NCBI RefSeq assembly: GCF_000725495.1
Contig: NZ_KL647040.1
Span: forward strand, 124,001 to 188,000
DNA length: 64,000 bases
Origin: Streptomyces aureus
Lineage (GTDB): Bacteria; Actinomycetota; Actinomycetes; Streptomycetales; Streptomycetaceae
Reading direction: 5' to 3'
Shown here one piece after another: positions 1 through 8,433 of the stretch. How positions within the stretch are numbered: the stretch's first letter is position 1; every line of letters starts with the position of its first letter. A program made the translations under genes and the position numbers. The notes under the pieces are model-generated. The model saw nothing but the letters and a program-made list of their open reading frames with translations, did not search any database and had not been told where the DNA came from.

Positions 1-565
1 CATACTCCATCAGCCGCTCGCCCCGCTCGGCTGACGACGTAGTCACCGCGACTGCCCCCGCGCCCGCGCGGGCTGCGATCTCGACGGCTGCGATGCCGAT
101 GCTGCCGGCCGCGCCACGTACCAGCACGGATTCGTCCTTGGCGAAGTGCGCCTGCTGCAGGGCGAAGTGCGCCACCGGGCCCGCGCTGCCGAGTGTCACC
201 GCGTCCACGGGCGTCAGGCCGGCGGGAAGTGGCGTGACGTTCTCGATCCGCGCGACCACGTACTCGGCGTAGCCGCCAGAGACGCCGGTGAACGCCCAGA
301 CACGTCGGTTGAGCCACGACGCCTCGACGCCCGCTCCAACGGCGGTGATCGTGCCGGCCACCTCGCTTCCAGGCACCAGACCATCGCGGGACATGGCCGG
401 GCCGAGTGCGCCCAGCGTGCCGCGCCGGATCACCGCGTCGACGCCGCCGACCCCGATCGCCGCGGTCCGGATGACGACCTCGCCTGCGTTTGGGTCGGGG
501 ACGGGGACAGAGACGACCTCCATGCCGTCCGGGCTGCCGAAGGTACGGATCGAGACTGCTCGCAT
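1..565 (-). CDS. NADPH:quinone oxidoreductase / MDR-family dehydrogenase (N-terminal part, runs off window)
   Basis: The reverse strand reads from an ATG at 565 and stays open to the window edge, giving 188 residues. The protein begins MRAVSIRTFGSPDGMEVV, the usual start of zeta-crystallin-like quinone reductases. It then has the GroES-like fold with 'GSEVAGTITAVGAGV' and the start of the cofactor domain, 'VLVRGAAGSIG', which matches the NADPH-binding AxxGxxG loop. No zinc-ligand cysteines are visible, which fits the zinc-independent quinone reductase branch rather than alcohol dehydrogenases. It is divergent from a TetR gene with a short shared promoter region, so it is probably that regulator's target. 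The C-terminal half lies outside the window. Confidence 0.88.
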   Translation of the reverse strand, partial: MRAVSIRTFGSPDGMEVVSVPVPDPNAGEVVIRTAAIGVGGVDAVIRRGTLGALGPAMSRDGLVPGSEVAGTITAVGAGVEASWLNRRVWAFTGVSGGYAEYVVARIENVTPLPAGLTPVDAVTLGSAGPVAHFALQQAHFAKDESVLVRGAAGSIGIAAVEIAARAGAGAVAVTTSSAERGERLMEY

Positions 566-618
566 GCGTCGCTCCCAACTGGTTCGAGCCGGTTGGCTCC
601 CGTACGATCGAACGTAAC

Positions 619-632
619 GGACGCATGCGTCC
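619..632. promoter_or_regulatory. Candidate TetR operator (perfect 14-bp palindrome)
   Basis: GGACGCATGCGTCC is perfectly self-complementary. It lies in the 98-bp gap between the divergent dehydrogenase and TetR genes, 32 bp upstream of the TetR start. The core CGCATGCG recurs at 561-568, where it covers the dehydrogenase start codon. Position and symmetry suggest autoregulation and repression of the neighbour. No binding data are available. Confidence 0.5.
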
Positions 633-663
633 ACTTGCCGATGTGAGAGAGATCGCCTGAAAG

Positions 664-1299
664 ATGACTCACCAGCTGCGTGTCGACGCGAGGGAGAATC
701 GCGACCGTGTCCTCGCGGCGGCCCGGGAGCTCTTCGCGAAGTCCGGGCTGGAGGTGACGATGCGACAGATCGCCCGGCGTGCGGATGTCGGGCCCGCGAC
801 CCTGTACCGCCGGTTCCCGACGAAGCAGGACTTGGTGCTCGAGGCGTTCGAGGACGAGCTCGTCGAGTGCAGCTCGATCGTCTACGACGGCGCCGCCGAC
901 CCGGATCCGTGGCGCGGGTTCTGCGACGTCATCGAGCGCACCCTGCTCCTCAACGCGCGCAACCAGGGCTTCACGGACGCGTTCATGTCGGCACACCCCG
1001 ACGTCGTCGACTTCGAGGCACACCGCGAGGAGCTGGGCCGCGTCGTCTCGACCATCATCCGCCGCGCGCAGGCTGCCGGTCGGCTACGTCCGGACTTCGT
1101 GTTCGATGACTTCGTCGTCATTCTCCTCGCCGGCCGCGGGCTCACCGCCGCACCCGCCCCCACGCGCGACGCGGCCGTACGCCGTTTCGCGGCTTTCATG
1201 ATCGACGGCCTCCGCGTCGCCGACAGAGAGCCACGCACCCAGGCCGGTAGCGCCGCGGGAGAAGGAAGCTCCGGCCCGCGACCACACCCTCGATCGTGA
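664..1299 (+). CDS. TetR/AcrR family transcriptional regulator
   Basis: This 211-residue protein has the classic TetR N-terminus. Residues about 8-55 include 'RDRVLAAARELFAKSGLE' and the helix-turn-helix 'MRQIARRADVGPATLYRRF'. The C-terminal ligand domain is helical and unspecific. The last 25 residues are low-complexity (Gly, Ser, Pro, Arg) and may be dispensable. It is transcribed away from the quinone oxidoreductase gene, with a palindrome between the two starts, so local repression of the oxidoreductase is the simplest role. The effector cannot be deduced. Confidence 0.93.
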   Translation: MTHQLRVDARENRDRVLAAARELFAKSGLEVTMRQIARRADVGPATLYRRFPTKQDLVLEAFEDELVECSSIVYDGAADPDPWRGFCDVIERTLLLNARNQGFTDAFMSAHPDVVDFEAHREELGRVVSTIIRRAQAAGRLRPDFVFDDFVVILLAGRGLTAAPAPTRDAAVRRFAAFMIDGLRVADREPRTQAGSAAGEGSSGPRPHPRS

Positions 1300-1495
1300 A
1301 GGGCCTCCAGATCTCCCGGCCCGGGCGAGGAGCGGTTCCGTGGGTCACCCGCCGGCCGGCCAACGTCCCCCGCGCCGCCCGCTCATGAGCGAGTACGACT
1401 CCACCTAGAGCCGTTTCCTCGCGGAGCGGATGGCGCGACGTCCATGCAGTCAAGGACTGTCCGACGGGGGAGTGCCTCCGTGGGACGGGGCCGGC

Positions 1496-2383
1496 TCAGA
1501 TGTCCAGAACGTTCCTGATGGTGCGTACGACACCGTCGTCGGTGTGCGCGGGAGCCATATGGCGCGCCCGGGCGAGGACGTCGGGGTGGGCGTTGGCCAT
1601 CGCGTACGACCATTCGGCGGCGTCGAGCATGCCGAGGTCGTTCAGATAGTCCCCGAACACCATGGTCTGGTCCGGGCCGATGCCCAGGTGCTCCTGGAGC
1701 CGGCGCACGGCGACTCCCTTGTCGGCCGTGTGGTTCATGACGTCGATCCAGTGCTCACTGGAGACGACGACCCGGTGGGTGTCGGCGAACGAGGCGAGGG
1801 CGGGCGCCGTGGTGCGCTCGATCTGTCCGAAGTCGAAGATCGCGACCTTGACGATCTCGTCGTCCACCGCGGTGGCGTCGTCGACGAGTTCGTGTGCGTG
1901 GTAGTAGCGGACGACCTCGTCGAGAAAGGCCGGGTCACGGCGTTCGATGTAGGCCGCGCGCTTGCCGCATACGACGACGCCCACGTTCACGCCCTCGTCC
2001 GCGAGCTGCCGGACGGACTTGACCAGGCGCGCGGAGACGGCGGGGTCGAGAGGGTCGGAGGAGACTTCTGCGCCGTCGCGGACGACGAACGCGCCGTTCT
2101 CCGCTATGAAGACCATCCCGTCGTCCGCGCCGCCGAAGAGGTGCGCCAGCGTCGCGTACTGACGTCCGCTGGCCGGACTGAAGACGACGCCCCGACGGCG
2201 CAGGTCGGTGAGCAGGGGCCAAAGCCCCTCCGGGACGCGCCCCTCGGCGTCGAGCAGGGTGCCGTCCATGTCGCTGACGACGAGCCTGATGTCGGGACGG
2301 CCGGTGGAGGGAGCAGGGGCAGGGGCGGGAGTAGAGGCAGGGGCGAGCGTAGGGGCAGGGGCGGGCGCGGTTCGCGTGGTCAT
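1496..2383 (-). CDS. HAD-superfamily hydrolase, Cof subfamily IIB
   Basis: Cytosolic phosphatase of the HAD Cof-like group, 295 residues from the ATG at 2383. Motif I is 'VVSDMDGTLLD' with the nucleophile Asp. Motif II is 'SPASGR', the motif III lysine lies in 'DKGVAVRRL', and motif IV is 'GDYLNDLGML', where the family usually has GDGxND. An open frame extends to 2482 but would overlap the upstream ROK gene, and it adds only Pro/Ala/Thr-rich sequence, so the internal ATG is preferred. Even so, the first 25 residues are a Pro-Ala repeat of doubtful function. It lies directly downstream of the ROK regulator on the same strand and is probably co-transcribed with it. Likely substrates are sugar phosphates. 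Confidence 0.85.
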   Translation of the reverse strand: MTTRTAPAPAPTLAPASTPAPAPAPSTGRPDIRLVVSDMDGTLLDAEGRVPEGLWPLLTDLRRRGVVFSPASGRQYATLAHLFGGADDGMVFIAENGAFVVRDGAEVSSDPLDPAVSARLVKSVRQLADEGVNVGVVVCGKRAAYIERRDPAFLDEVVRYYHAHELVDDATAVDDEIVKVAIFDFGQIERTTAPALASFADTHRVVVSSEHWIDVMNHTADKGVAVRRLQEHLGIGPDQTMVFGDYLNDLGMLDAAEWSYAMANAHPDVLARARHMAPAHTDDGVVRTIRNVLDI

Positions 2384-2475
2384 CGTGTTCCGGGTGGTTC
2401 GGTACGGAAAGGGATGAGGGGGTTGAGGCGTTGAAAGTGTCGAGGCCTTGGGGGCCTTGAGGGTGTCGAGGGGCG

Positions 2476-3615
2476 TCACCACTGCGCCGTGGGGTGGGCG
2501 GAGCGGACGATCTGGGAACCGAGTTCCTCGACGGCGCGGGCGCGCGCTCCGGTCAGCTCCGGCAGGGGCAGGGCCGCGGCGATGAGCGGTACGGAACGTG
2601 GCGAGCGGGCGAGGTGTTCCTCGATCGCGTCGATCAGGCGGGGGTGGGAGCCCCAGGGCCCGCCCAGGACGACCGTACGAGGGTCGGCGAAGGCGAGGGC
2701 GCCGGCCAGGACACCGCCGATGGCGTGCGCGAGAGCGAGGCGTACGCGCTCGGCGCGTGCGTCGGAGGTGTCCAGGAGGTCCAGCAGTCTCGGCACGTCG
2801 ACGGCGGTGGACGCGTCGCGGCGCAGGTCGAGCGCGGCGAACACCTCGGTGAAGGCCATGGCCCGCCCGTCCGGGCCGGCGGTGTACAGGTGCGCGACCT
2901 CCCCGACGAGGCCGCCATGTCCACGGCGCACGACGCCGTCGCCGACCACCGCGCAGCCGAGGCCCTCTCCGAGGTGGAGGTACACGAAGTCGTCGACGCC
3001 CTGCACGCAGCCCTGCTCGTACTCCGCGCGTGCGGCCCAGTTGACGTCGTTGTCCACGAGGACCGGGCCGGTCACCGTGCCGGCCAGGACGGCGGGCGGA
3101 TCGAGCGCGCCCACGAGGAACGGGGCGTCCGGCAGGTGCACCAGGCGGCCGGTCGCCCGGTCGACGGGGTCGGCGGCGCTCACGACCGCCAGACGCAGCG
3201 GGCCGGCTGACTCGCCGAGCCGGGCGGCCGCCGCGCCGAGCGCCTCGGCCGCCGCTTCCTGTCCCGCGTCGGCGTGCAGCGCGGTGCGGACCTCTCCATG
3301 GGTGCGTCCCCGGGCGTCCACGGCCTCGGCGACGACGCCGTGCGGGGTGATGCTCGCGACCAGGGCGGTACCGAGGTGCGGTGCCAGCGCGTAGTACGAG
3401 CCGACTCGGCCCCGCCCGGTGGTGCGCTCGCCGGTGTCGACGACGAGCCCGGCCTGCTCGAGGCGCTGGACGCTCTCGGAGATGGTCGGCTTGGAGATGC
3501 CGGTCCTGGCGGCGATCTCGGCCCGGGTGAGCCGGTCGTGGGCCATCAGGACCCGCAGCACGTTCTCGTCCGTCAGGGCCCGCAGCAGTTCCAGGGACGG
3601 TTTCGGCGCGGTCAT
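2476..3615 (-). CDS. ROK-family transcriptional repressor
   Basis: This 379-residue protein has an N-terminal winged helix (about residues 10-65, 'TRAEIAARTGISKPTISESVQRLEQAGLV') fused to a ROK sugar-kinase-like domain. The ROK part keeps 'VDNDVNWAA' and 'GEGLGCAVVGDG'. It lacks the CxCGxxGCxE zinc-binding motif seen in many ROK kinases and in NagC/Mlc, so it is probably a sugar-sensing repressor without kinase activity. It is divergent from the DUF1479 oxygenase gene. Two similar dyads lie in the 85-bp gap and are the obvious operators for both directions. Confidence 0.9.
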   Translation of the reverse strand: MTAPKPSLELLRALTDENVLRVLMAHDRLTRAEIAARTGISKPTISESVQRLEQAGLVVDTGERTTGRGRVGSYYALAPHLGTALVASITPHGVVAEAVDARGRTHGEVRTALHADAGQEAAAEALGAAAARLGESAGPLRLAVVSAADPVDRATGRLVHLPDAPFLVGALDPPAVLAGTVTGPVLVDNDVNWAARAEYEQGCVQGVDDFVYLHLGEGLGCAVVGDGVVRRGHGGLVGEVAHLYTAGPDGRAMAFTEVFAALDLRRDASTAVDVPRLLDLLDTSDARAERVRLALAHAIGGVLAGALAFADPRTVVLGGPWGSHPRLIDAIEEHLARSPRSVPLIAAALPLPELTGARARAVEELGSQIVRSAHPTAQW

Positions 3616-3623
3616 GCGAGCAG

Positions 3624-3646
3624 TTTAGTAAGGACTCTTGCCTAAA
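3624..3646. promoter_or_regulatory. Candidate ROK operator, copy 1
   Basis: The 23-bp site runs from TTTAGTAAGGA to CTAAA and is an imperfect inverted repeat. It starts 9 bp upstream of the ROK start codon and closely matches copy 2 at 3671-3691. The shared pattern is TAGTAAGGAnTCnTGnCTAAA. Binding by the ROK protein is inferred from position. Confidence 0.55.
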
Positions 3647-3670
3647 GATGCACCGGGGGTTACGTTCCTC

Positions 3671-3691
3671 TAGTAAGGAGTCCTGACTAAA
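3671..3691. promoter_or_regulatory. Candidate ROK operator, copy 2
   Basis: TAGTAAGGAGTCCTGACTA is an almost perfect 19-bp inverted repeat. It ends just before the ribosome binding site (AAAGGAG, 3689-3695) of the DUF1479 gene. A repressor bound here would block transcription or initiation of that gene. The centre-to-centre distance to copy 1 is about 46 bp, close to four helical turns. Confidence 0.55.
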
Positions 3692-3700
3692 GGAGCTGAG

Positions 3701-5023
3701 ATGACGCTCACCGCCGAGCAGCGCGCCGTACCCTCACTGCCGCACTGGAACCAGACCCCCGAAGACATCGCCGCGGCCGTCCGTGAGATCAAGCGCGCCC
3801 TGCGCGCCCGCATCGAGGCGCACGGCCGCACGGTGGAGCAGGCCTTCGCGGCCGTCGAAGAGCGCGTCTGGGCACGCATCGCGGAGATCGAGGCCGACCG
3901 CGAGCGCGGCGAGGAGATCTGGCCCGTCCTGGACTACGACGCGATCGCCGCAGGCACCGTCTCCCCGGCCGAGCGGGCCAAGCTCGAGCAGCGCGGCTGT
4001 CTGGTCGTGCGCGGCCACTTCCCGCACGAACAGGCGCGCGCCTGGGACCGGGACATCGTCGACTACGTCGAGCGCAACAAGTTCTTCGAGACCTACACCG
4101 GCCCCGGCGACGACTTCTTCGGCAGCGTCGGCTCGAAGCCCGAGATCTACCCCGTCTACTGGTCGCAGGCCCAGATGTCGGCCCGCCAGTCCGGGCGGAT
4201 GGCAACCGTCCAGTCCTTCCTGAACTCCTTCTGGAAGCACACCGACGACGAGGGCAGGCGGTGGTTCGACCCCGACCGCGACGCCCTCTACCCCGACCGT
4301 ATCCGCCGCCGTCGGCCAGGCACGGACTCCTCCGGCCTCGGCACCCACTGCGACCCCGGGACCCTCGACCTGTGGATGACCGAGGAGTACCAGCGGGCGT
4401 TCCGCCACCTGTTCAGCGGCCAGGTGGAGCGTTACGACCCCTGGGACCCCGCCCACCGCACGGACGGACCCCAGTACCCCGGCTCCACCATGTGCTCCGC
4501 GTTCCGCACCTTCCAGGGCTGGACCGCGCTGTCCGACATGGACGCCGACCAGGGAGTCCTGCACACCGTCCCGATCCCGGAGGTGATGGCGTACCTCCTG
4601 CTGCGCCCCCTGCTGCCGGACGTCCCCGAGGACTCCATGTGCGGTGTGCGCCCCAACCAGGTCTTCCCTGTGACCAAGCGCTGGCACCCTGACCTCTACC
4701 GCGCCCTCACCCCGATCCCCGACGTCAAGGCCGGCGACTCCGTCTGGTGGCACTGCGACATGATCCACAGCGTCGCTCCCGTCGAGAACCAGCAGGGCTG
4801 GGGCAACGTCATGTACATCCCCGCCGCACCCTGGTGCGCCCGCAACGAGAAGTACGCGGCCGACGTCAGGCACGCCTTCACCACCGGCTCCAGCCCGAGC
4901 GACTTCCCAGAGGAGCACTACGAGCGTTCCTGGAACGGCCGGTTCACCGTCGACCAGCTGAACGAAACCGGGCGCCGGGGCCTGGGCCTGCCCGGGGGGA
5001 CGGAGACGACGGCGGCCGTTTAG
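3701..5023 (+). CDS. DUF1479 family protein (YbiU-like, putative Fe(II)/2-oxoglutarate oxygenase)
   Basis: A 440-residue cytosolic protein matching the DUF1479 family, to which E. coli YbiU belongs. The central 'GLGTHCDPGTLDLWM' carries an HxD pair (H216, D218). A distal histidine is in 'WWHCDMIHSVAPV' (about H356). Together they give the HxD...H facial triad expected of non-haem iron oxygenases. The N-terminal 70 residues are helical and charged. A strong AAAGGAG ribosome site sits 5 bp before the ATG. The two ROK-type dyads upstream suggest sugar- or carbon-responsive control. The substrate is unknown, and the oxygenase assignment rests on the motif pattern. Confidence 0.88.
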   Translation: MTLTAEQRAVPSLPHWNQTPEDIAAAVREIKRALRARIEAHGRTVEQAFAAVEERVWARIAEIEADRERGEEIWPVLDYDAIAAGTVSPAERAKLEQRGCLVVRGHFPHEQARAWDRDIVDYVERNKFFETYTGPGDDFFGSVGSKPEIYPVYWSQAQMSARQSGRMATVQSFLNSFWKHTDDEGRRWFDPDRDALYPDRIRRRRPGTDSSGLGTHCDPGTLDLWMTEEYQRAFRHLFSGQVERYDPWDPAHRTDGPQYPGSTMCSAFRTFQGWTALSDMDADQGVLHTVPIPEVMAYLLLRPLLPDVPEDSMCGVRPNQVFPVTKRWHPDLYRALTPIPDVKAGDSVWWHCDMIHSVAPVENQQGWGNVMYIPAAPWCARNEKYAADVRHAFTTGSSPSDFPEEHYERSWNGRFTVDQLNETGRRGLGLPGGTETTAAV

Positions 5024-5208
5024 GACGGGCGGGGGAGCCTTGCCGGGGGACGGCCCCTGCACGCCTGGGCCGTCCCCGTGGACGGCCGGATGGACCTGTG
5101 CCTGTGTGCCACCGGCGTCAACGCTGGTCTTTGCCGGACTGCGTGATGAGGGGGCATGAGGACGAAATTCGCGTGTGGCGAGCGTAGGCGTTCCCGCAGA
5201 CTGCGGGG

Positions 5209-6105
5209 ATGGTCGCTGGCACTGACACTCCCCGGTCGCCTCACCACTCAGCCCTGCGGCACGTGGCGGCTCGTTCGTACGGAGACCCTCTCGCGCCCGG
5301 TCCGAAGCTCACCATGAACTTTCACCCCGACCGTATGGTGGGCGATCGACTCCTCCTGCTGCGGATGGCGGACGAGGGCGTCTACTACTCGCAGTTCGTG
5401 ACGGGCACCAGCAACGGTGGCCTGACCGCGTACCCCGGCGGAGACCGGTGGCGATGGGAGAGCCGCATCTTCGGCGGCGCATACGATCAGGCGGCACCGC
5501 ACGAGCGCCCTGTCTACGGGGCCCTGAATCATCGGAACTCGTCGGTCGGCGGGGCGCCTCGATTCGGATCCTCGCACTTCCGGCTCACCGCCGACACGCT
5601 CGAACGCGCGACCTTCTGCTACCCGGACAGCTCGACGGAGCCCACGGCCTTCGCCGTGGAGTCCCGCTTCGCCCTGATCGGCATGGCCGAGGCCGACGGG
5701 CTGGACGCACTGGACGGACACGTCGAGGCTCACGTGCACGGCTCCGTCAGATTCGACCGGGACGTCGAGGCACTGGTCTTGGATCCCAGCTACCGCGACA
5801 CGGAGGTGGAGGAGGCGGCCCGCCGACTTCCGTGCGCGATCGAGTGGCATCCCGGCTTCCGGCTGCCCGTGGAGCACCTGCGGCGACATCCCGGATATCG
5901 GGGTCAGGAGTACGTCGACCTCGGCACCGAGATCGCGGTCGAGGGGTGCCTGGACCCTTGGGCAATCGGCAGGGCCGCCCGCACAGGCCAGCACGACGCG
6001 CAGGCGCTGAAGAAGGTCTGGCACTGCTTGGCCCGCTTCGGCGCCCCGCCCTCGGTCGTCGGCGCAATGTCGGCTGAAGGGGAACCGAGCGCGATCGTGG
6101 AATGA
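5209..6105 (+). CDS. DUF3626 domain-containing protein
   Basis: The 298-residue protein has the conserved blocks I associate with DUF3626: 'LTMNFHPDR', 'YYSQFVTGTSNGGLTAYPGGDRWRWE' split around the SNGG turn, 'FGGAYDQAAPHERPVYGALN' and 'PRFGSSHFRL'. Near the C-terminus it has 'EAHVHGSVRF' and 'IEWHPGFRLP'. There is no signal peptide or membrane segment. The biochemical role of the family is not established to my knowledge. The gene stands alone, with 185 bp upstream and 248 bp downstream. The conserved His, Asp and Arg residues suggest an enzyme, but I assign no reaction. Confidence 0.8.
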   Translation: MVAGTDTPRSPHHSALRHVAARSYGDPLAPGPKLTMNFHPDRMVGDRLLLLRMADEGVYYSQFVTGTSNGGLTAYPGGDRWRWESRIFGGAYDQAAPHERPVYGALNHRNSSVGGAPRFGSSHFRLTADTLERATFCYPDSSTEPTAFAVESRFALIGMAEADGLDALDGHVEAHVHGSVRFDRDVEALVLDPSYRDTEVEEAARRLPCAIEWHPGFRLPVEHLRRHPGYRGQEYVDLGTEIAVEGCLDPWAIGRAARTGQHDAQALKKVWHCLARFGAPPSVVGAMSAEGEPSAIVE

Positions 6106-6353
6106 GCTTCCTGTGGCCCACGGTCGAAGCGGCGATGACCGGTTTCACCCCGGTGCCTGTGTAAACCCTTGACGAAGCCTGTGCGGACTGCGACGGTATG
6201 CCCCGGCATTCGCACAGAATCCAAAACTTTCCACCCTTACCCGTCATGCGTCGTGGTCACCCCCGCAACCGTTCTCGCAGTGAGCGCATTTGACGCATGG
6301 TCACTCGTGCCCGAGTGGCCATCGGGTAGCCCCCCGCCCGAAAGAAGGACAAC

Positions 6354-8069
6354 GTGCGCCTCCACATGCCCCGCGCGCTCCGCTTAGCCCGCCCCCTTCC
6401 GCAACCTCGCGAACCCCGCTCCGCGTGCGACTCGATCCGCACCGGCAGCCGCCGCAAGTCCGCCGGCAGACGCACGGGCACCGCGGTCGGCACCGTCCTG
6501 GCCCTGCTCGCCGCGTTGGTCGGCTACGTCCTGGGCACGGCGCCACAGGCCGCAGCGCTGCCCAACGGGCTGGCGCTGACCCCGCCGATGGGCTGGAACA
6601 GCTGGAACAAGTTCGGCTGCAACGTCACCGAGCAGAAGGTCGAGTCCGTAGCCGACTATCTGGTCTCCTCCGGACTGGCCGCGGCCGGATACGCCTACGT
6701 CGACATCGACGACTGCTGGATGGCCGGCAGCCGCGACTCCGCGGGCCGTCTCGTGCCGGACCCCGTCAAGTTCCCGAACGGCATCAGCGGCACCGCCGCG
6801 TACGTGCACAACAAGGGCCTGAAGCTCGGCATCTACGAGAGCGCGGGCACCAAGACCTGCGCCGGCTACCCCGGCAGCCTCGGCCACGAGCAGACCGACG
6901 CGAACAGCTTCGCCTCCTGGGGCGTGGACCTGCTCAAGTACGACAACTGCAACGACGACGGGACCTCCGCCCAGCAGCGCGACACCACCATGCGCAACGC
7001 CCTGGCCAACAACAGCAGCGGCCGCGCCATCGTGTTCAGCCTGTGCGAATGGGGCGTCGACAACGTGTGGACCTGGGGCGCGGGCGTCGGCAACATGTGG
7101 CGTACCACCGGGGACATCAACGACAGCTACGGCTCCCTGCTGTCGATCTTCCACGCCAACGTCAAGCTTGCGCAGTACGCGGGCCCGGGCGGCTGGAACG
7201 ACCCCGACATGCTGGAGGTCGGCAACGGCGGCATGTCGTTCACCGAGGACCGCAGCGAGTTCAGTCTCTGGGCCGAGATGGCCGCCCCGCTGATCACGGG
7301 CAACGACCTGCCCAACTCCTCCGCCGCCACCGCCTCGATCCTCGGGAACCGGGACGTCATCGCCGTCGACCAGGACGCGCTCGGCAAGCAGGGCGTGCAG
7401 GTGTCCTCCACCGGTGGCCTGGACGTGCTGGCCAAGCCGCTGTCCGGCGGCGACGTGTCGGTGGCGCTGTTCAACGAGAACTCCGGTGCGGCGACGATCT
7501 CCACCACCGCGTCAGCGGTCGGCCTGCCCGCCTCGTCCAGCGGCTACAGCCTGAACAACCTGTGGTCGCACGTGAAGACCACCACCAGCGGTGCGATCTC
7601 GGCCACCGTGCCCGGCCACGCCACCGTCCTGTTCCGGGTCTCCACCGGCTCGGCCACCAGCACCGGAACCACCCACACGCTGGTCGGCGCTTCCTCGGGC
7701 CGCTGCCTCGACGCGTACGACAATCAGACCGCGCCCGGCACGAAAATCCAGATCTGGGACTGCAACGGCGGCACCAACCAGAAGGCCACCCTGACCGCGG
7801 CCGGCGAACTGCGGCTGTACGGGGGCACCCAGTGCCTGGACGCCACCGGGGCAGCGACCACCGCGGGCACCAAGGTAGAGCTGTGGACCTGCAACGGCGG
7901 CTCGAACCAGCAGTGGCGCCTGAACTCCGACGGCACGATCACCGGCGTCCAGTCCGGCCTGTGCCTCGACGTCACCGGCGGCGACCAGCCGTCCGGCAAC
8001 GTCAACGGCACCCAACTGGAGCTGTGGAACTGCAACGGCGGCGCCAACCAGCAGTGGCGCCTGAACTGA
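6354..8069 (+). CDS. Secreted alpha-galactosidase, GH27, with C-terminal ricin-type (CBM13) lectin domain
   Basis: A 571-residue exported glycosidase. It has a long basic N-terminus followed by a hydrophobic segment (about residues 43-68) ending in 'PQAAA', a probable signal peptidase site. The GH27 barrel starts at 'TPPMGWNSWN' (about 76-85). The nucleophile is D197 in 'LLKYDNC' and the likely acid/base is D254 in 'TTGDIND'. 'GGWNDPDML' (279-287) is the usual substrate loop. After a beta-sandwich there is a CBM13 beta-trefoil (about 438-571) with 'NQQWRLN' QxW repeats. The role is release of terminal alpha-galactose from plant galactomannans or oligosaccharides. The GTG start at 6354 is supported by AGAAGGA just upstream. 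Confidence 0.95.
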   Translation: MRLHMPRALRLARPLPQPREPRSACDSIRTGSRRKSAGRRTGTAVGTVLALLAALVGYVLGTAPQAAALPNGLALTPPMGWNSWNKFGCNVTEQKVESVADYLVSSGLAAAGYAYVDIDDCWMAGSRDSAGRLVPDPVKFPNGISGTAAYVHNKGLKLGIYESAGTKTCAGYPGSLGHEQTDANSFASWGVDLLKYDNCNDDGTSAQQRDTTMRNALANNSSGRAIVFSLCEWGVDNVWTWGAGVGNMWRTTGDINDSYGSLLSIFHANVKLAQYAGPGGWNDPDMLEVGNGGMSFTEDRSEFSLWAEMAAPLITGNDLPNSSAATASILGNRDVIAVDQDALGKQGVQVSSTGGLDVLAKPLSGGDVSVALFNENSGAATISTTASAVGLPASSSGYSLNNLWSHVKTTTSGAISATVPGHATVLFRVSTGSATSTGTTHTLVGASSGRCLDAYDNQTAPGTKIQIWDCNGGTNQKATLTAAGELRLYGGTQCLDATGAATTAGTKVELWTCNGGSNQQWRLNSDGTITGVQSGLCLDVTGGDQPSGNVNGTQLELWNCNGGANQQWRLN

Positions 8070-8082
8070 ACGAACGGGGGCT

Positions 8083-8127
8083 CACCGCCCGCTGCCCGGG
8101 AGTGACGAGCATCGGCAGCGGGCGGTG
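8083..8127 (+). terminator. Hairpin terminator after the alpha-galactosidase gene
   Basis: A perfect 14-bp stem (CACCGCCCGCTGCC at 8083-8096, complement at 8114-8127) encloses a 17-base loop and starts 13 bp after the stop codon. There is no T-run, as is common for actinomycete terminators. Confidence 0.75.
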
Positions 8128-8290
8128 GCAATCCGTCCCCGCTCAGATGGACTTTGGTGGTGAGGGCGCCGCGTGAACGGCTGAGCGGCTCACCTCCTGC
8201 ACCACCTGCGCCAGGGGTCGATCAGTTCCAACCGGATCCGAGCGTGCCCGGCTGCCTTGCCCAAGCCCCGTTCGGGACACGGTGACGGCG

Positions 8291-8344
8291 CCGACCGTCT
8301 ACCGCTGGGCGGATCCGCCGACCGTGTACCGATGGGCCGAGCCG
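8291..8344. repeat. Two tandem 27-bp repeats, possible coding remnant
   Basis: Two adjacent 27-bp units (8291-8317 and 8318-8344) differ at four positions. Read on the plus strand, each gives PTVYRWADP or PTVYRWAEP. This hints at duplicated coding sequence, since VYRW is common in excisionase and MerR-like helix-turn-helix segments, but no complete gene surrounds it. The rest of the 8128-8433 gap shows only a possible promoter (TATAGT near 8383) for the SDR gene. Confidence 0.5.
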
Positions 8345-8433
8345 TCGCAGAAATCCAGAAGCGCGCGCCGAAGATCGCTGCGTATAGTGCAGGCGCTTCG
8401 CACCGATGACCCCGTCGCCGAGGAGGCCGTCCC

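Noticed and set aside
1430..2434. A 334-residue plus-strand frame opposite the HAD phosphatase
   Set aside because: It is Gly/Val/Arg/Asp-rich antisense sequence, typical of the complement of a GC-rich gene, with no motif, while the minus strand encodes a full HAD domain.
3734..5062. A 442-residue minus-strand frame opposite DUF1479
   Set aside because: It is the antisense shadow of a gene with intact conserved motifs and shows no protein-like pattern.
6290..8176. A 628-residue Arg/Pro/Gly-rich plus-strand frame over the alpha-galactosidase
   Set aside because: It is the out-of-frame reading of the GH27 gene, and its composition is not that of a folded protein.
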